The position numbers and the translations under genes were made by a program. 64,000 nt of DNA from assembly GCA_020310875.1 (NCBI GenBank), contig CM035437.1:54026156-54090155 (forward strand). Direction: 5' to 3'. This stretch comes from Ceratopteris richardii (taxonomy: Eukaryota; Streptophyta; Polypodiopsida; Polypodiales; Pteridaceae). Below the pieces are notes generated by a model. That model searched no databases. It saw only the letters and a list, made by a program, of their open reading frames with translations, and was not told where the DNA came from. Shown piece after piece: positions 23,193 through 35,440 of the stretch (position 1 is the stretch's first letter; the number at the start of each line of letters is the position of its first letter).

Positions 23193-26100
23193 GGGCCATG
23201 CTTAGGCTCGCACTCTTCAATAACTGAATCACACATAATTGGCTCTATCGTGAAGACTAAAATTTCATAGCCATCTTCATCATAGTGTGGTGTCCATTGC
23301 TCCTCATTGATGGCTACATCCATTGTTGCTAGAATTTCAGCCCAACCATGTGGTTCAAATTCTTCATCTACAAATACTATAGGCACATAGGCTGGGTCTT
23401 GAATTGATCTATGAGTTTCCTTCGCACCTACCTCTCTAGCTTTTTCTCTCTTCTCTTCTTCTACTACTACTTTGCACATCCATAAGTGGGTGTCTTCATG
23501 CATCCATGAGGATCCTGATCCAATGGAGTGCACTGACTCCGTATCATCTGTGGCTCTATGGATGGGATTCCACTATATGGGGGTACATCTCTATCACAGT
23601 AATCCTTGAGATTGACTTTGGTTGTAACACCTAAGTGTTGCAAATACGAGGAATTGGTTCCCCAATCCTGTACTACTTGCAATTGTCTCATAAACGCTCT
23701 TCCCAAAATCATCTCATAGGCCTGATTTTTGCTGAAGTCACATATAGCAAAAGTATGCTCGAACTCTACATCACAAGTAGTGAGAGTTATCCCTTCTAGC
23801 AATCCCAAAGGTCTCTCTATGTGACCATCAGCCATTTGTAGTTTCATTCTTGTCGGCTTGAGTGCTGGGTTGCCCCAACGCTTCCATAAGGAAGTGGTAG
23901 CAATTGCAACTCCCACACCTGAGTGCAAAATAGCCTTGGTTGTGTAACCTTGATGAGTGATTGGAAGATAGGTGTTTCCTTCTTCTCCTTCACTCATGTC
24001 TCCTATCTTGTCCAAGGGTATTTCTAGCATTGTTCTATGAGATCCTACCTGGGAATGAAGTTTAGCTATTTTTGTCACTTGATTGGCTACATGTTTCCAC
24101 AATTCTGGCTTAACCTTGAGTAGCTCTTCTAAAGTGAGGTTGCATTGCACTTTAGTGTTCTTCACTACGTCCGTGTTCCTAGGTATGACTGAGTCTTCGT
24201 TTCTTATCATGACAATGGGTGCTCTCATACAAGTAGACATTGCTTCCCATGGGCCTATGAAATGGGGTAGTTCCTACAAGGAAACAGACTCGAAGTCTAA
24301 TCTCTCACTAGATTGGGCATCCTCCTGCTCTCCATAGATGGAAGTAACATCTAGTGGGAATTGGTCGTGTAAGTCATCCACAAGTTCAACGGGAGGAGGA
24401 TTTTCACTTTCTTTAGCCCATTTCTCTTCTTGAATCTCTCTTAGAAATTCTGGGGAATATCGATTCATAGAAGAAGGTGTGTCTAGTTCAGCGGAATTAG
24501 GCACATAAGCTTCCTAGGGAGAAAGTCTTATCCTTTCACTTGCCTTGTCCTTTCCTTGGGAGGTGGCTTCCTTTCCAAATTTTGCAATTAGGCTCTCCAA
24601 TCTTTCTAAAAATCCATCAAAATGCAACTCTCTCTTAGCTGAACTAGAATAGTTGAAGAGGCGAGTGGCTTCAAACATGGTTTGAGCCAATTCTACCATC
24701 TTAGCACAAAGCTTTGTTCTCTCTATCTCTAGATCAGCTCTAGGGTAACATTTTTCATGATCCATCACATTTGGCCCTTCTTGGATTCTATCCTGATATG
24801 CTTTAAGCATCATGTCTAGGTCCTCGGGAGTGGGATCTTTTAAGACTGATCCTATTCTAGGTGGTGGGTGGGTTACATGTGGTGGATTAGAAGGTGATAG
24901 GGATGGTGATGGTGGTGGTGTGTGAGTGTGCATTTGAGAGGCAATTTCGACTATCTTGGCTTTTATTTATCTTAAGCTTTCCTCAAGGTCACTCATTTTC
25001 TTAGACCATTTCCTTTTCATTCTCTCTAGACTATCTTTCTAATCTCTCGTCCTTTTCTTTGTCATAATCTCAGTCTCACTAACCTCTAAATTTTTTTCTT
25101 GACCTAAACCTTGGTTTTGTTGTAACGCCTGAGCTCTCATGACCACTTACACTAGGGCAGTGGAAGTTACACTTCCTATAGATTCTACTACTAACCCAAT
25201 CACATTAATGGGAGTGATCTTCGTCGCATTGTGTGGGTTTTTTGGGCAACCTCGTAAGAGGTGCTCTTTCCCACAATCATGACAAAACCCTTGAATTGTC
25301 AGTGATTGGGGTTGCGTCAGAGCAAGTAAAGGAAAATCATGAATGAAGTGATCTCCTTGGCATTTGTAACATGGCCCTCTAGGTGCTTGCGGTCTCATGT
25401 GTCTAGGTTGAGGCCGAGAATTAGGATTTGCATACATGACATTGGCATATTCAGACTCTCCACTAGACTCACTAGGGTCTTCGTAATAATAAATTTCATT
25501 TTTCTCAGCTGACTACATATAGTAAGCCTATAGTCTATCCATATGAATAGAGTCAAAATTATGAACATTTGGGTCACTTTCTGAAAGCAATGGTGTTACT
25601 GGCACTAAGTCTCTATTTAGATTTTCTTCAGCAGCTGCATACTTCACTAGGATCACATTGGCTAGAGTTGGAGGTTGCTGAGGTAACACAGGTTGAGGCC
25701 TTTGTTGCGCCTAGAAGGGTTGCTGATAGGGCTGTTCTTGCCTACCATACTGTTGTGGGTACTAATTTTGATATCTTCCTTGTCGAGGATATGGTTGTGG
25801 ATTTGTCTAACATCTTGCTTGTTATAAGGGCAGTCTTGTGCGGTGTGGTTAGTGTACCTCCTTTCTATGGTGCAGTATTGTCTATTCAGGTTCGCTTGGG
25901 GTTGATCCATCATTGTACACATGCTAGCCATATGCTCTCCTCCGCAGATGTAACATCTTTTCACTGGGGAAAACCTAGGTATCTTTTTGCTAGAGACTCC
26001 TAGTTTTTGAGCTACCTTCTCTACAAGTTCCTCAATAGATGTGGGTTGTTTGGAGGTGAGGCTAGTAGAGCTATCTGAATCTTTATAGATTTTTGAAAGC

Positions 26101-27539
26101 TTTAATTCCTCCCCTAGATTATCCTCAATATCTATGCACATAGATGCACACTCTTCTATGGTTCTAGGGTCCTTCAGGTACACATAAGATCTCAATTCGG
26201 TACTTAACAATGCATATAAGAATAAAGCCACTTGTTTGGCTAGAGTGGATAACTCTGGAACAAGGCATCTCTCTAGATATTGCCTAAATCTTTGTCCTGC
26301 AAGTCTCACTATATCTTGAGGTGTTTGTTTGAAGCTATGGATCAGTGAGGAGGTGTTGTGCCTGATGCCACTCTTAGAAAATTATGTAATGAAGGCTTCT
26401 AGTAACTAGTCTATATTCCTGAATTGCCTCTCATGTAGAGGTTGAAACCAAGTCAAGTCAGTATTCTTGAGTGTTAAACCAAAAGCATTGTATTGCGTGA
26501 ACAGGTCATCAACTTGTTCAGCCTTCAATACTTGCCTAAATTCTTCCACATGATCATAAGGGTCTCCTATACCATCGAAATAGTTCTTCATGGATTTGAC
26601 TAGTTGTGTAGGCCGTAAGGTCCTCATGTGTTCTCTAGGCCTTGGCAAAGGGAATTCGTATGCATTTCTTTGATTTCTTGGGTCTCTAGGTCTCTCGTTT
26701 TCCATTATATCCGTCTCAATTATCATTCTTTCTCTTCCTATTGGGTTAGCAAATCTTACCTCGGGTCTATCTCTACTCGTGTCCCTTTGAGTTCCATGAT
26801 CTTGAGATGTTCCAACTCCTTGATGACCATGAGAGACATTGGATCTTGGTTGGGAAAAATAAATTCACCCTTCCAAGTGTAGGCATGCCTACCATGCTCT
26901 AAGACCACAACGACTCTCTCTGAAGTATTGTCTAAATAGGTCACTTTGGCTCGGCTATCAGGATCTTTAAATTCATAGACAGTGAGTGCTCTGGCTTCAT
27001 TAAGCTAGTCAAGTTTAGTGTATACCTCCAAAAGCCTCATTTGTCTCTTAGTTTAGGAGTAGATCTATGCTCTTGTTGTCGTGGGGAATCCACTATGGAG
27101 TGATTATTCTAGTCAGGACAGATTTTCCCCGAGGAGTTTTGGGCTCTCTTCCTAAGTTCCCTTGCTCTATGTCATCTATTTCAGCCTCTGAGATCACATT
27201 TCCAAACTCGTCTATCCTATCTGGGTGGGTGGTGACCACATACATTGTTCCTTCTTTATCTGTATATGCATCATTTTCAAACTTAGCTACTAGATGTTCT
27301 AGTCCAATGGGTTGGTCTGGATTTTTAATCTGGACAACAGATCTTCTTAGGCCATCCTCGTAGATGTGAGCACCTAGACGGTTGGTCCTGATATATTCAA
27401 GTTGAGTCTTGTAAGGTCCTTCTGGCTTTTCTAGGTACGCCACTCCTGAGCTACCTACAGGTCTCTCCATGTTATATGACATCTCAAAATCACTTGTTTC
27501 TGAACTTAGAGCATATGGGTAATCAATTGTTGGGCCCAA
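23193..27539 (-). pseudogene. Ty3/gypsy gag-protease remnant
   Basis: Broken - strand frames read from right to left as gag and protease. The gag part includes MRLAGQRFRQYLERC..., a knuckle CYICGGEHMASMC (about 25950), and CHDCGKEHLLRGC (about 25260) beside a damaged knuckle CYKCQGDHFIHDFP. The protease region (24240-23467) has RMKLQMADGHIERPLGLLEG, EMILGRAFMRQLQVVQDW and AILHSGVGV; the usual catalytic Asp of the D-S/T-G triad is His here. RT, RNase H and integrase are absent: after about 23193 the sequence becomes copia-1 gag. Stops and at least two frame changes show it is dead. Proteolytic cleavage of gag-pol would be the original role. Confidence 0.85.
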
Positions 27540-29023
27540 GACCTAGCTGTATGATTGACACTAGCTTCAGAAGATCTGAGGCTTTATCTATCTCGTCCTA
27601 CATATCTTCGTGACCTAAGGTTCATAAGCCTTGGCTGATATCCCAATTTTTCCAAGTACAACCTAGTTGTAGAGTTCTTTTTTATTAGTTCCTTGTTCTT
27701 TTTAATTTCCTTAGGATGTCACTTCTTTTCCACCCAATTTCCATCGCAAGGGACACTTGTGTTTTGTCTTGAGTTTGATCGCTTAATTTAAGCTCTTTTG
27801 CTTTAAGGTTTTTTGCAAATGTAGCCTATTTATGCTTGCACTTGAGTAGTTAGGGTTTTTTGAACTTGATCATCCTTAACGTCACCCTAATTAATCAAAA
27901 GCTCTATCCATACTTAGCCTAAGCTAGGAATTGACAAAGGGGGTTGAGAATGATCCAACCTTAAGTTGCTTATCCATTGCTCTTAAGCGCTCAAGAATGC
28001 CGTTCTCAAGCTTGCAACATGCTTGTGCTCTAGACGCCTTTTGTGCTCTCGATGAACCTATAAAAGTCCCAAAGTTAGCTCAAGATTTCAATTTAATTGA
28101 CGTAACAAACCATGTCCATTCATGTAATACAAAGATCCAATTTTGATTTGCTTTTATGAAAATTACCTTAGCGATCCCTCAACTTCTCACCCCTGTGGAA
28201 GGTCAACTTCAAAATATCCTATCTATAACTCCACGTATTAGAAACGGATCTTTCCAACAAGCCCAAGATCACTAGAAATAGAGTTCGTATGAAGACGTTA
28301 TGATAGTTCAGGGTTTTGGGGTTCAAACAAGCTAACAGGCAAACAGGATCTTTTGAATAACTTGTAAAGGGGCCTCACAATGCTCTAATGGCTCGAATTT
28401 TATGTTCCAAATTGCCAAAAAATTGAAAAATCAAAAACCTTGAAATTTGGTGGAAATTGGCTATCAATCACGATCGACAGAGCTGTCCGCCATGACCTAT
28501 CAATCACGATGGACAGAGGTGTCCGTTGTGATGGATGCTATCAATCACAATGGACAAAGAAAAGGCAAATTTTTTTGAAATTTTTGTGCGGGTGTGATTT
28601 GCAAGGCCTATAGATCATGAATATGCACTTAGTTTTACCAAATACTCAAGTTTTTTGTCAATCGTGATTGATAGAGCTCAACGCCTTGGGACTTCTGCAG
28701 ACATTTTTCGTACCTATGCAACCTATTGGAGATGATGATACAGTTGGAACCTGCAAGAAAAGCTCAAAAACATACAAAAACAACAAGCACAATAGCTCTC
28801 TCTTGCTCTCTCTCACAAGTGAAATGAGGAGAATCAGAAGGGGAAGGTGATATGACCAAAAAATTGAAAATTTTGCAAAGATGGGGATGCAGGTGGAGGA
28901 TGGTGAGGATGATGATGGTGATGAAGTAGGAAAGAGAAAAATAAGGAAAAGTAAACAAATTACCTACAACTCCAACATCACAACTCTATGTCTTACCATC
29001 ACACGCTCGTCCTCGAAACTCTC
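27540..29023 (-). other. Leader/untranslated region of the gypsy element
   Basis: No coding domain is seen between the PBS and the first gag-like frame. A GAT/GGT-rich low-complexity stretch lies at 28885-28925 and short tandem units lie at 28461-28560. Confidence 0.5.
28461..28560. repeat. Short imperfect tandem repeat, about 36-41 bp units
   Basis: Three units start with CTATCAATCACRATSGACA at 28461, 28497 and 28538. A related, nearly palindromic TCAATCGTGATTGA lies near 28658. They sit in the gypsy leader. Confidence 0.7.
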
Positions 29024-29043
29024 TCCCCGACAACGGTGCCAAA
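29024..29043 (-). promoter_or_regulatory. Primer binding site of the gypsy element
   Basis: The - strand reads TTTGGCACCGTTGTCGGGGA. It is close to the widespread plant gypsy form TTGGCGCCGTTGCCGGGG, with substitutions. It adjoins the inferred LTR end near 29046 and sets the - orientation of gag-protease. Confidence 0.7.
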
Positions 29044-29045
29044 TT

Positions 29046-29623
29046 TGGTGTCATTATAGAACAATGGAAAGCACCAATGTGAGGAGATCCACCTCATAAT
29101 TGTCAATCTGCAGAGGCGTGAGGACTAGTATGAAGACTATGAGCAAGTGACGGCACAAGTGCGTGAGTGAGAAGCACACAAGCATGCACACACATGCATG
29201 CACACAAGGCAAGAACAAAGAGAGGAACAATGGATTTCTTTGTATTACTCAAAAAGACTCATACAATAACTCAAAACTCTAACAAGCTAACCTAAAAAAT
29301 GAGCTCTCTAGCTCGTTTTGTAGTTTTCTACTAGCTTTTGGCCTTGTCCAGACCTAGTGTCTGGCCTAGTTAAAACTTAGGTTCCATGGCTTATTTGAGG
29401 GCTCAAGCTGAATCTAAAAATTATGAAAATTGGTACATGGCGACTTCTAATAATCCTCAAGCTCGAGGACTCCTCATCTTGCACAAAATGGAGTAGGGAT
29501 AATGGAAAATTGGTATTTACAATGGTCTGAAGTGACTAAAATCACTATTTGGGAAATATTTCTTCATAAAAAATTATATGGCCTACTTGTTGGATCTTTG
29601 TTGACTTCTTTTCCTACTTGGTC
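29046..29623 (-). repeat. Partial gypsy 5' LTR or flank, interrupted by copia-2
   Basis: The sequence adjoins the gypsy PBS on the LTR side and contains no gene. It has short CATGCACACA repeats near 29180-29210. It ends at the copia-2 target site (29624-29628) and its continuation should be 41566 onwards. The far LTR end was not found. Confidence 0.5.
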
Positions 29624-29628
29624 CTTCT

Positions 29629-30785
29629 TGTTGGAGATTCACTCACTAATTAGGCATAACGACATAAAGACAAAGGAAAGAAGAAACAAAGCATTCAGAA
29701 GAAAAAACCAAAGCCTTAGTGAAGGGACAAATTCATGACTGTAACATACAGCGTAGAAATTTCTAGAAGTATGAGTTTGTTAAAACCGGATAAAAAATTG
29801 TATATAAGTGAGCTAAGAGATGTAGAAGATATAGCATAAGAATAGAGAAAGAGGTTGAGCTCAATAGAGTAGAAGACGCCAGAGATTGTGTATGTAGAGA
29901 TGAATAACAGAACCTGAGATGTCGGGTATTCATCTAAGAGAGATGGTAAGGAGAAACTACTCAGTATAGGAGAGTTCTCATGACTATGAGTGAAGTGAGG
30001 CCGAGTCATTTTTGTACACATCTTCTCTAATAGAAAACACATGTTCATGTGGAAGAATTTGAGCGCATTTTTCATATGTGAAGAAATCTGAGAGATTTCA
30101 TGTTACTGTGAAAGTTAGTTAACAGTAATAATTTTTCTGAGTAAATGTTTTTTCGATACTTCTATGAGTTAGATCTCGAAGTACAGTGTAAAGTTTTGTA
30201 TGAGATATAGCTTATCTTGTAGCTATAAGTCTCAACTATAAACTGATCAAAGATTTCGGTGAAATGGATATGTACACACAGTACAAAGTCTGACCAGAAA
30301 GAGACATCCAGAACTGGTGAAGTTTTTCTTTAAACTTCAGATAGAGTTCATTCAGTGAACGAAATTCACATATCACTTCCTTACTTCATGTATACACATT
30401 TGAAGTAACTATAAACATATTTGCAGTTGATTCCGGTAGTATTCCGGTACAATTACGGTGACATTCAGGTAACAGTCCGATGAAGTTCCGGTGGAATTTT
30501 GGTGAGTTTAAAACACAGTTTTTGACAAAGTTAAGTGATGCAAAGATTGTTTAACTGTAAGCTAATACAGTAGTGTAAAGACAGAAGTAAATCAGTTCAG
30601 AATTGAAGCTTGAAGGAAACGAGAAGCTTTTTGTAAAGTGAATTTTCCGTGTTCACTAAATACAGTTATAAGGTTTCAGTTTCAGAAAGTTTGCTAAGCT
30701 ACTGATGATTATAGAGGTGTTCTAACATCACTCTAGCTTAGTTTCTGTGGTGTAAGCGAATTCCGCAATAAGCGCTGCACCAACA
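29629..30785 (+). repeat. copia-2 5' LTR
   Basis: TGTTGGAGATTC to GCTGCACCAACA, 1,157 bp, aligned along its whole length with 40406-41560 with only scattered differences. A weak TATA-like GTATATAAGTG lies at about 29798. Confidence 0.93.
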
Positions 30786-30786
30786 G

Positions 30787-30877
30787 TGGTATCAGAGTAG
30801 GTTAACAAACAGTGGTATCAGAGCAGGTTAATCAACAGTGATATCAGAGTGGTAAGATCCACAAGTGGTACTAGAAC
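30787..30877 (+). promoter_or_regulatory. copia-2 primer binding site, present as three to four repeated copies
   Basis: TGGTATCAGAG (30787-30797), complementary to the 3' end of initiator Met tRNA, starts one base after the LTR. It recurs as TGGTATCAGAGC (30813-30824), TGATATCAGAGT (30839-30850) and a weak TGGTACTAGAAC (30866-30877), spaced 26-27 bp. The second copy is the better match to the canonical site. Confidence 0.8.
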
Positions 30878-31086
30878 AGAAAAGGTTCTGAAGAGCAGAA
30901 AAGGTTTCTCAGAAGAAGAAACGGAAAGAGAATTTGAAGAATTCTCATAAAGGAAGGTGAAAGCTGAGGTGATCAACAACAAACGGCGTCAAGAAACGTT
31001 CCGAAGTAATTCTCAAGGGTAAAGGTTTGTAAAAGGTAAAACCTTTTAACATTACACTCACCGAAAGTAACAGAAACAAGAAGATC

Positions 31087-32090
31087 ATGGCAGATTATAT
31101 CTCAATTGATAAATTGGACAGAGATAACTATCCCGCATGGGTAATGTGAATGAAAGCTTTACTTATGAGTAAATACTTAATGAAATATGTGACAAGAGAA
31201 GAAAAGAAGCCAACTGAAGAAAGAAGAATTAGAAGCCTTGAAGCTGTGGAAGAAGAAAGATGCAACGGCAAGAGCATATATCTATAATACTGTTACAAAT
31301 CATCTACTACCACATATTAGAAGTCTGGAGAAAGCAGAAGACATATGGAGAGCGTTGGAAGATCACTTCCAAAATACGACGAAAGCTAGGAAGGCTAGCT
31401 TATGGTCAGAGTTTACAACGTTCAAGAAAAAGCAAAGTCAAAGCATTAGTGATTAAGTCACTAAGATGAAGGACTTGGCAGATAGTCTTGGATCGATTGG
31501 TGAAGATATTGAAGACCACAGGTTAATAGCGCAAGTGCTTACAGGTTTGAGAGGAGATGAAAGGTGGAAACCTTTCGTACTCTCAACTGAACTGTCTTTA
31601 AATCATTTTGTACCAGATTTAAATCAGTTGCTTGGACTAATGCTAACGTTTGAGCAAGATTTGAAGACAGATGGAGAAAAAGGACATAGTTCGGCTATGT
31701 ACGCAAAGAATAAGAAGAAAGGTGATAAAGGAAAAGAAAAAGATGAAGAAGAAGTGATTGCTCGAGAAAATTATGCAAGAGGACGGGGTAATGTCAGAAA
31801 TAAAAGTAGAAGTAATACAAAAGGAAGAGGTAACAAGAAAGCTTGCTGGATCTGTGGATTAAGTAATCACTTGGCTCATGATTGCTGGCATAATTCACAA
31901 GGATCAAACCAGAATCAGAACAATAATAGTAGAGGCAGAAGCGGAAGATATCAAAGAGGAATACAAAGCCAAAGAGGCGGATATGGTAGAGGTGGAGCAA
32001 GAGGTTGGGGACAGAATCAGTCTCACAACACTACCTACTACAACTATGCGAATGATACACAGAATGACGATCATACAACGTTGATGATGA
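31087..32090 (+). pseudogene. copia-2 gag
   Basis: The start ATG at 31087 opens MADYISIDKLDRDNYPAW. A TGA at 31147-31149 stands where Arg is usual before MKA. A frame change occurs near 31220 and a TAA at 31454-31456. It then continues through a capsid-like region (HLLPHIRSLEKAEDIW, LTGLRGDERWKPF) to the knuckle CWICGLSNHLAHDC (about 31843-31884) and an Arg/Gly/Gln-rich tail. The protein would coat element RNA in virus-like particles; this copy cannot make it whole. Confidence 0.88.
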
Positions 32091-35000
32091 ACTCGATAAG
32101 TGTGTCAGAGAATGAAGACCTCAAGGTATTCTATATTGACTCTAGTTGTTCAAATCATTTGTCAGGAAATATAGAATTGTTATTAGAATTAGAAGGAGGC
32201 ATTTCAAATCATACAGTACAGACGGGTGATAACACAAAACATAATGTAAGGTCAATTGGAAAGGTAAAGTGTAAGAATGGAGCTGAGCTACTAACAAATG
32301 TTTTGTATGTTCCAACAATCCCGAAGAATCTGATCAGTGTGGGTCAGATAGTAGAAAAAGGTTTTCAAGTCAGGTTTACAAATGAAGGAGTATTTGTTGA
32401 AGATCTAGAGAATGGATACAAACAGATTGTCCATGGTAAAAAGGAAGGTAGACTTTTTACTCTGAAAGTACAAGGAAATGTTGGTCAAGCCTTGATCACA
32501 CATGGTGATGAGGTATTTACAGAACTAGACCTCTGGCATAAGAGGCTAGGACATTTTAATGAAAAGGGAATCAAAGCTATGGTAGAGAAACAGTCTGTGA
32601 GAGGATTACCAAACATGAAGAACCAACATATGATTCACAAATGTGAAGCTTGTCAGATGGGAAAAGCACACAAGTTACCATTTCAGAAAAATGGTTACAA
32701 ACACGATGGTGTGCTAGAGCTCATACATACAGATGTATGGGGACCAACGAAAGAAGGATCTATCAGTGGCTCAAGGTATTATGTTTTTTCATTGATGATG
32801 CAACAAGATGGATAACTCTTTATGTTTTGAAAGAGAAATCAGAAGTGTTTGGAGCTTTCAGACATTTTCATGCATATGCTGAAAGACTTACAGGACAGAG
32901 ACTCAAAAGACTAAGTTCTGATGGAGGAGGAGAATATTTTCTCAAGAGTTCAATGATTATCTGTGGAATGCAGGTATCAAAAGAGAAATAACTTGCAGGT
33001 ATACACCACAACAAAATGAAGTAGCAGAAAGAAGAAACCGAACTCTAGTTGAATTTGCAAGAGCGATGCTAAAGGAGAAGAATTGTCCAAATCATCTTTG
33101 GGCTGAGGCTGTAAATACAGCAACATACCTGGTAAACAGATTACCATGTACAGATTTAAATGGGATGACCCCTTATGAAGCTTGGTGGGGTAAGAAACCA
33201 ACACTTGATCATTGCAAAGTGTTTGGATCAGTTGCTTATGATTATGTACCATCACAGTTGAGACATAAGCTTGAACAAAAGCTGAAAAATATGTGTTCAT
33301 TGGATATGATGAAAAGCAGATGGGTTACATGTTATGGAGTCCTCTAACCAAATAGTTTATTGTTTCCAGAGATGTCACATTTGATGAAGGAAAGAGCTGG
33401 TATACAAATAAAGAGCATAGTGTTGAAACACTTGAAGAAGAGATAAGAAGGAATGAAAAAGGTAAATCACAGATGCAGGTGAATGGAGATGAAGATCATA
33501 TGCAGGTAAGTACATCCAGGATCGGATCAGGTATGAGAAATGAAGATGGATCAAGATTTGATGAAGATGTGTATTCAGATACACATGAAGAGTTTGAACC
33601 TAGAAGGTCAAACAGAGTAAGGAAACAACCAACAAGGTATTCCTATGACACTTCTTATTTGACTCAGAAAAACTATGCTTACTTAGTAAAAGAGGATGAA
33701 GAACCTCAGAGTTACGGTGAAGCAAAAGGTAAGAAACAATGGGAAGAAGCGATGAGTTCAATGCTCTTGAAGAGAACAAGACTTGGGAACTTGTTCCAAA
33801 ACCAAATGGTAAGAAAGTGATTGGAAATAAATGGGTTTACAAAGTTAAGAAACTTGCAGATGGAAGGATAGCCAGATACGAAGCTAGACTGGTTGTCAAA
33901 GGCTATGCTCAGACATATGGCATAGATTATGATGAGAGGTTTAGTCCGGTGGCAAAGATGTCAACCATAAGAACATTGATTGCTATAGCAGCATCAAAAG
34001 GATGGAAGCTAAGTCAGCTGGATATAAAGAATGCATTTTTGAATGGATATATATCCGATGAGGTTTACATGGAACAACCTGAAGGGTTCGTAAGTTCCAG
34101 TTACCCAAACCATGTTTGCAGATTAAGAAGAGCTCTCTATGGACTGAAGCAAGCTCCAAGAGCTTGGAATTACAGACTTGTGAAGTATCTCAATGACCTT
34201 GGATACCAAAGCTCGAAGGCTGATGCAAGTCTACTCGTTAAGAGAACAGATGAAGGTATGATCTACATTTGTATTTATGTAGATGACATAATAATCATAG
34301 GAACCTCAGATGAAGGAATCAAAGAGGTAAAGAGACTGCTTGAAAAAGAGTTCAAGATCAGTGATCTAGGAAAGTTATCATACTTTCTTGGAATGGAAGT
34401 TACATATACAGATCATGGTATATATGTTTCGCAAGAAAGGTATCTCCTAAACTTATTGAAGAAGTTTAATATGGAGAATTGCAGAGAAGCTTCAACACAG
34501 CTTGAAGTAAATCATAAACTCAGCAAATATGGTGGTGCAGAGTTTAAAGATATGAGGAAGTATCAGTCGTTAATAGGAAGCTTAATCTATGCTACACTAA
34601 CAAGACCAGATCTCAGTTATGGAGTGGGAGTTCTCTCACAGTTTATGCATTGTCCGAAGGATCAACATTGGGTTGCAGGACAAAGAGTTCTTAGATATAT
34701 TAAAAGAACTATAAAAGAAGGATTATATTATCCTTATACATCAGATATAAAGCTCAGAGCATACAGTGACTCAGACTGGGCAGGAAGTCAAGATGACAGA
34801 AGGTCAACACATGGGTATATGATATACCTAGGAGATAAGCTTGTAAGCTGGTGTTCGAAGAAGCAACATACAGTAGCTTTATCGTCAACAGAAGCAGAAT
34901 ATAAAGGACTTGTGGAAGCAGCTAAAGAAGTGATATGGATGTAGACCTTGTTCAAAAGCATGGGTATTGATCAAGGTATACCTATCATACATGGAGATAA

Positions 35001-35160
35001 TATGAGCTCGTTGTATCTTGCAGCAAATCCAGTATTTCATGAAAGAACAAAACACATAGAGATTCAATATCATTTCCTGAGGGAAAAGGTAATGGAGAAG
35101 GAGATTGCATTGGTATTCACTCCTACACAAAGATCAGATTGCAGATATTCTGACAAAGAG
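32091..35160 (+). pseudogene. copia-2 pol: protease, integrase, RT, RNase H
   Basis: The protease region has YIDSSCSNH (the usual G after DS is S). Pre-integrase is LWHKRLGHF and the zinc site is HKCEACQMGK. The integrase part carries HTDVWGP and SDGGGEYF, with frame changes in T-runs near 32785 and 32940 and another frame change near 33350. RT includes YEARLVVKGYAQ, QLDIKNAFLNG, ALYGLKQAPRAWN and YVDD (about 34280); RNase H includes YSDSDWAGSQDDRRST and VALSSTEAEYKG. A TAG at 34942-34944 follows IWM. The end of pol is cut at 35160 by copia-3 and resumes at 40303. Confidence 0.92.
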
Positions 35161-35366
35161 CACGCGAACAGCACAAGGAAGAAGAAGAAGCTTGGAGCAC
35201 AAACACACAATACTGAATGTATTACTAGAGAATGTACAAAGATAAGTAGCCCATTAGGGCAATAGGCGTATATACAAGCCGGGGGACAAAAACCTCCTAA
35301 AGAGGGAAAAAAGTGCCTCGACGGTCCTAGTGTGTTCACACACATCACTACCTAAATATATCAACA
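35161..35366 (-). repeat. copia-3 3' LTR, truncated
   Basis: 206 bp matching 40077-40282; the segment equal to 40052-40076 is absent at the junction with target DNA (AAAGAG/CACGCG). The adjoining polypurine tract on the - strand is weak (CTCCCAGGGCGGATT, about 35367-35381). Confidence 0.9.
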
Positions 35367-35440
35367 AATCCGCCCTGGGAGTGATGCGGTGAACAAGGAG
35401 CTGGTACTCATCTATAAGGAAGTGCCAAGCTTTGTGGAAA

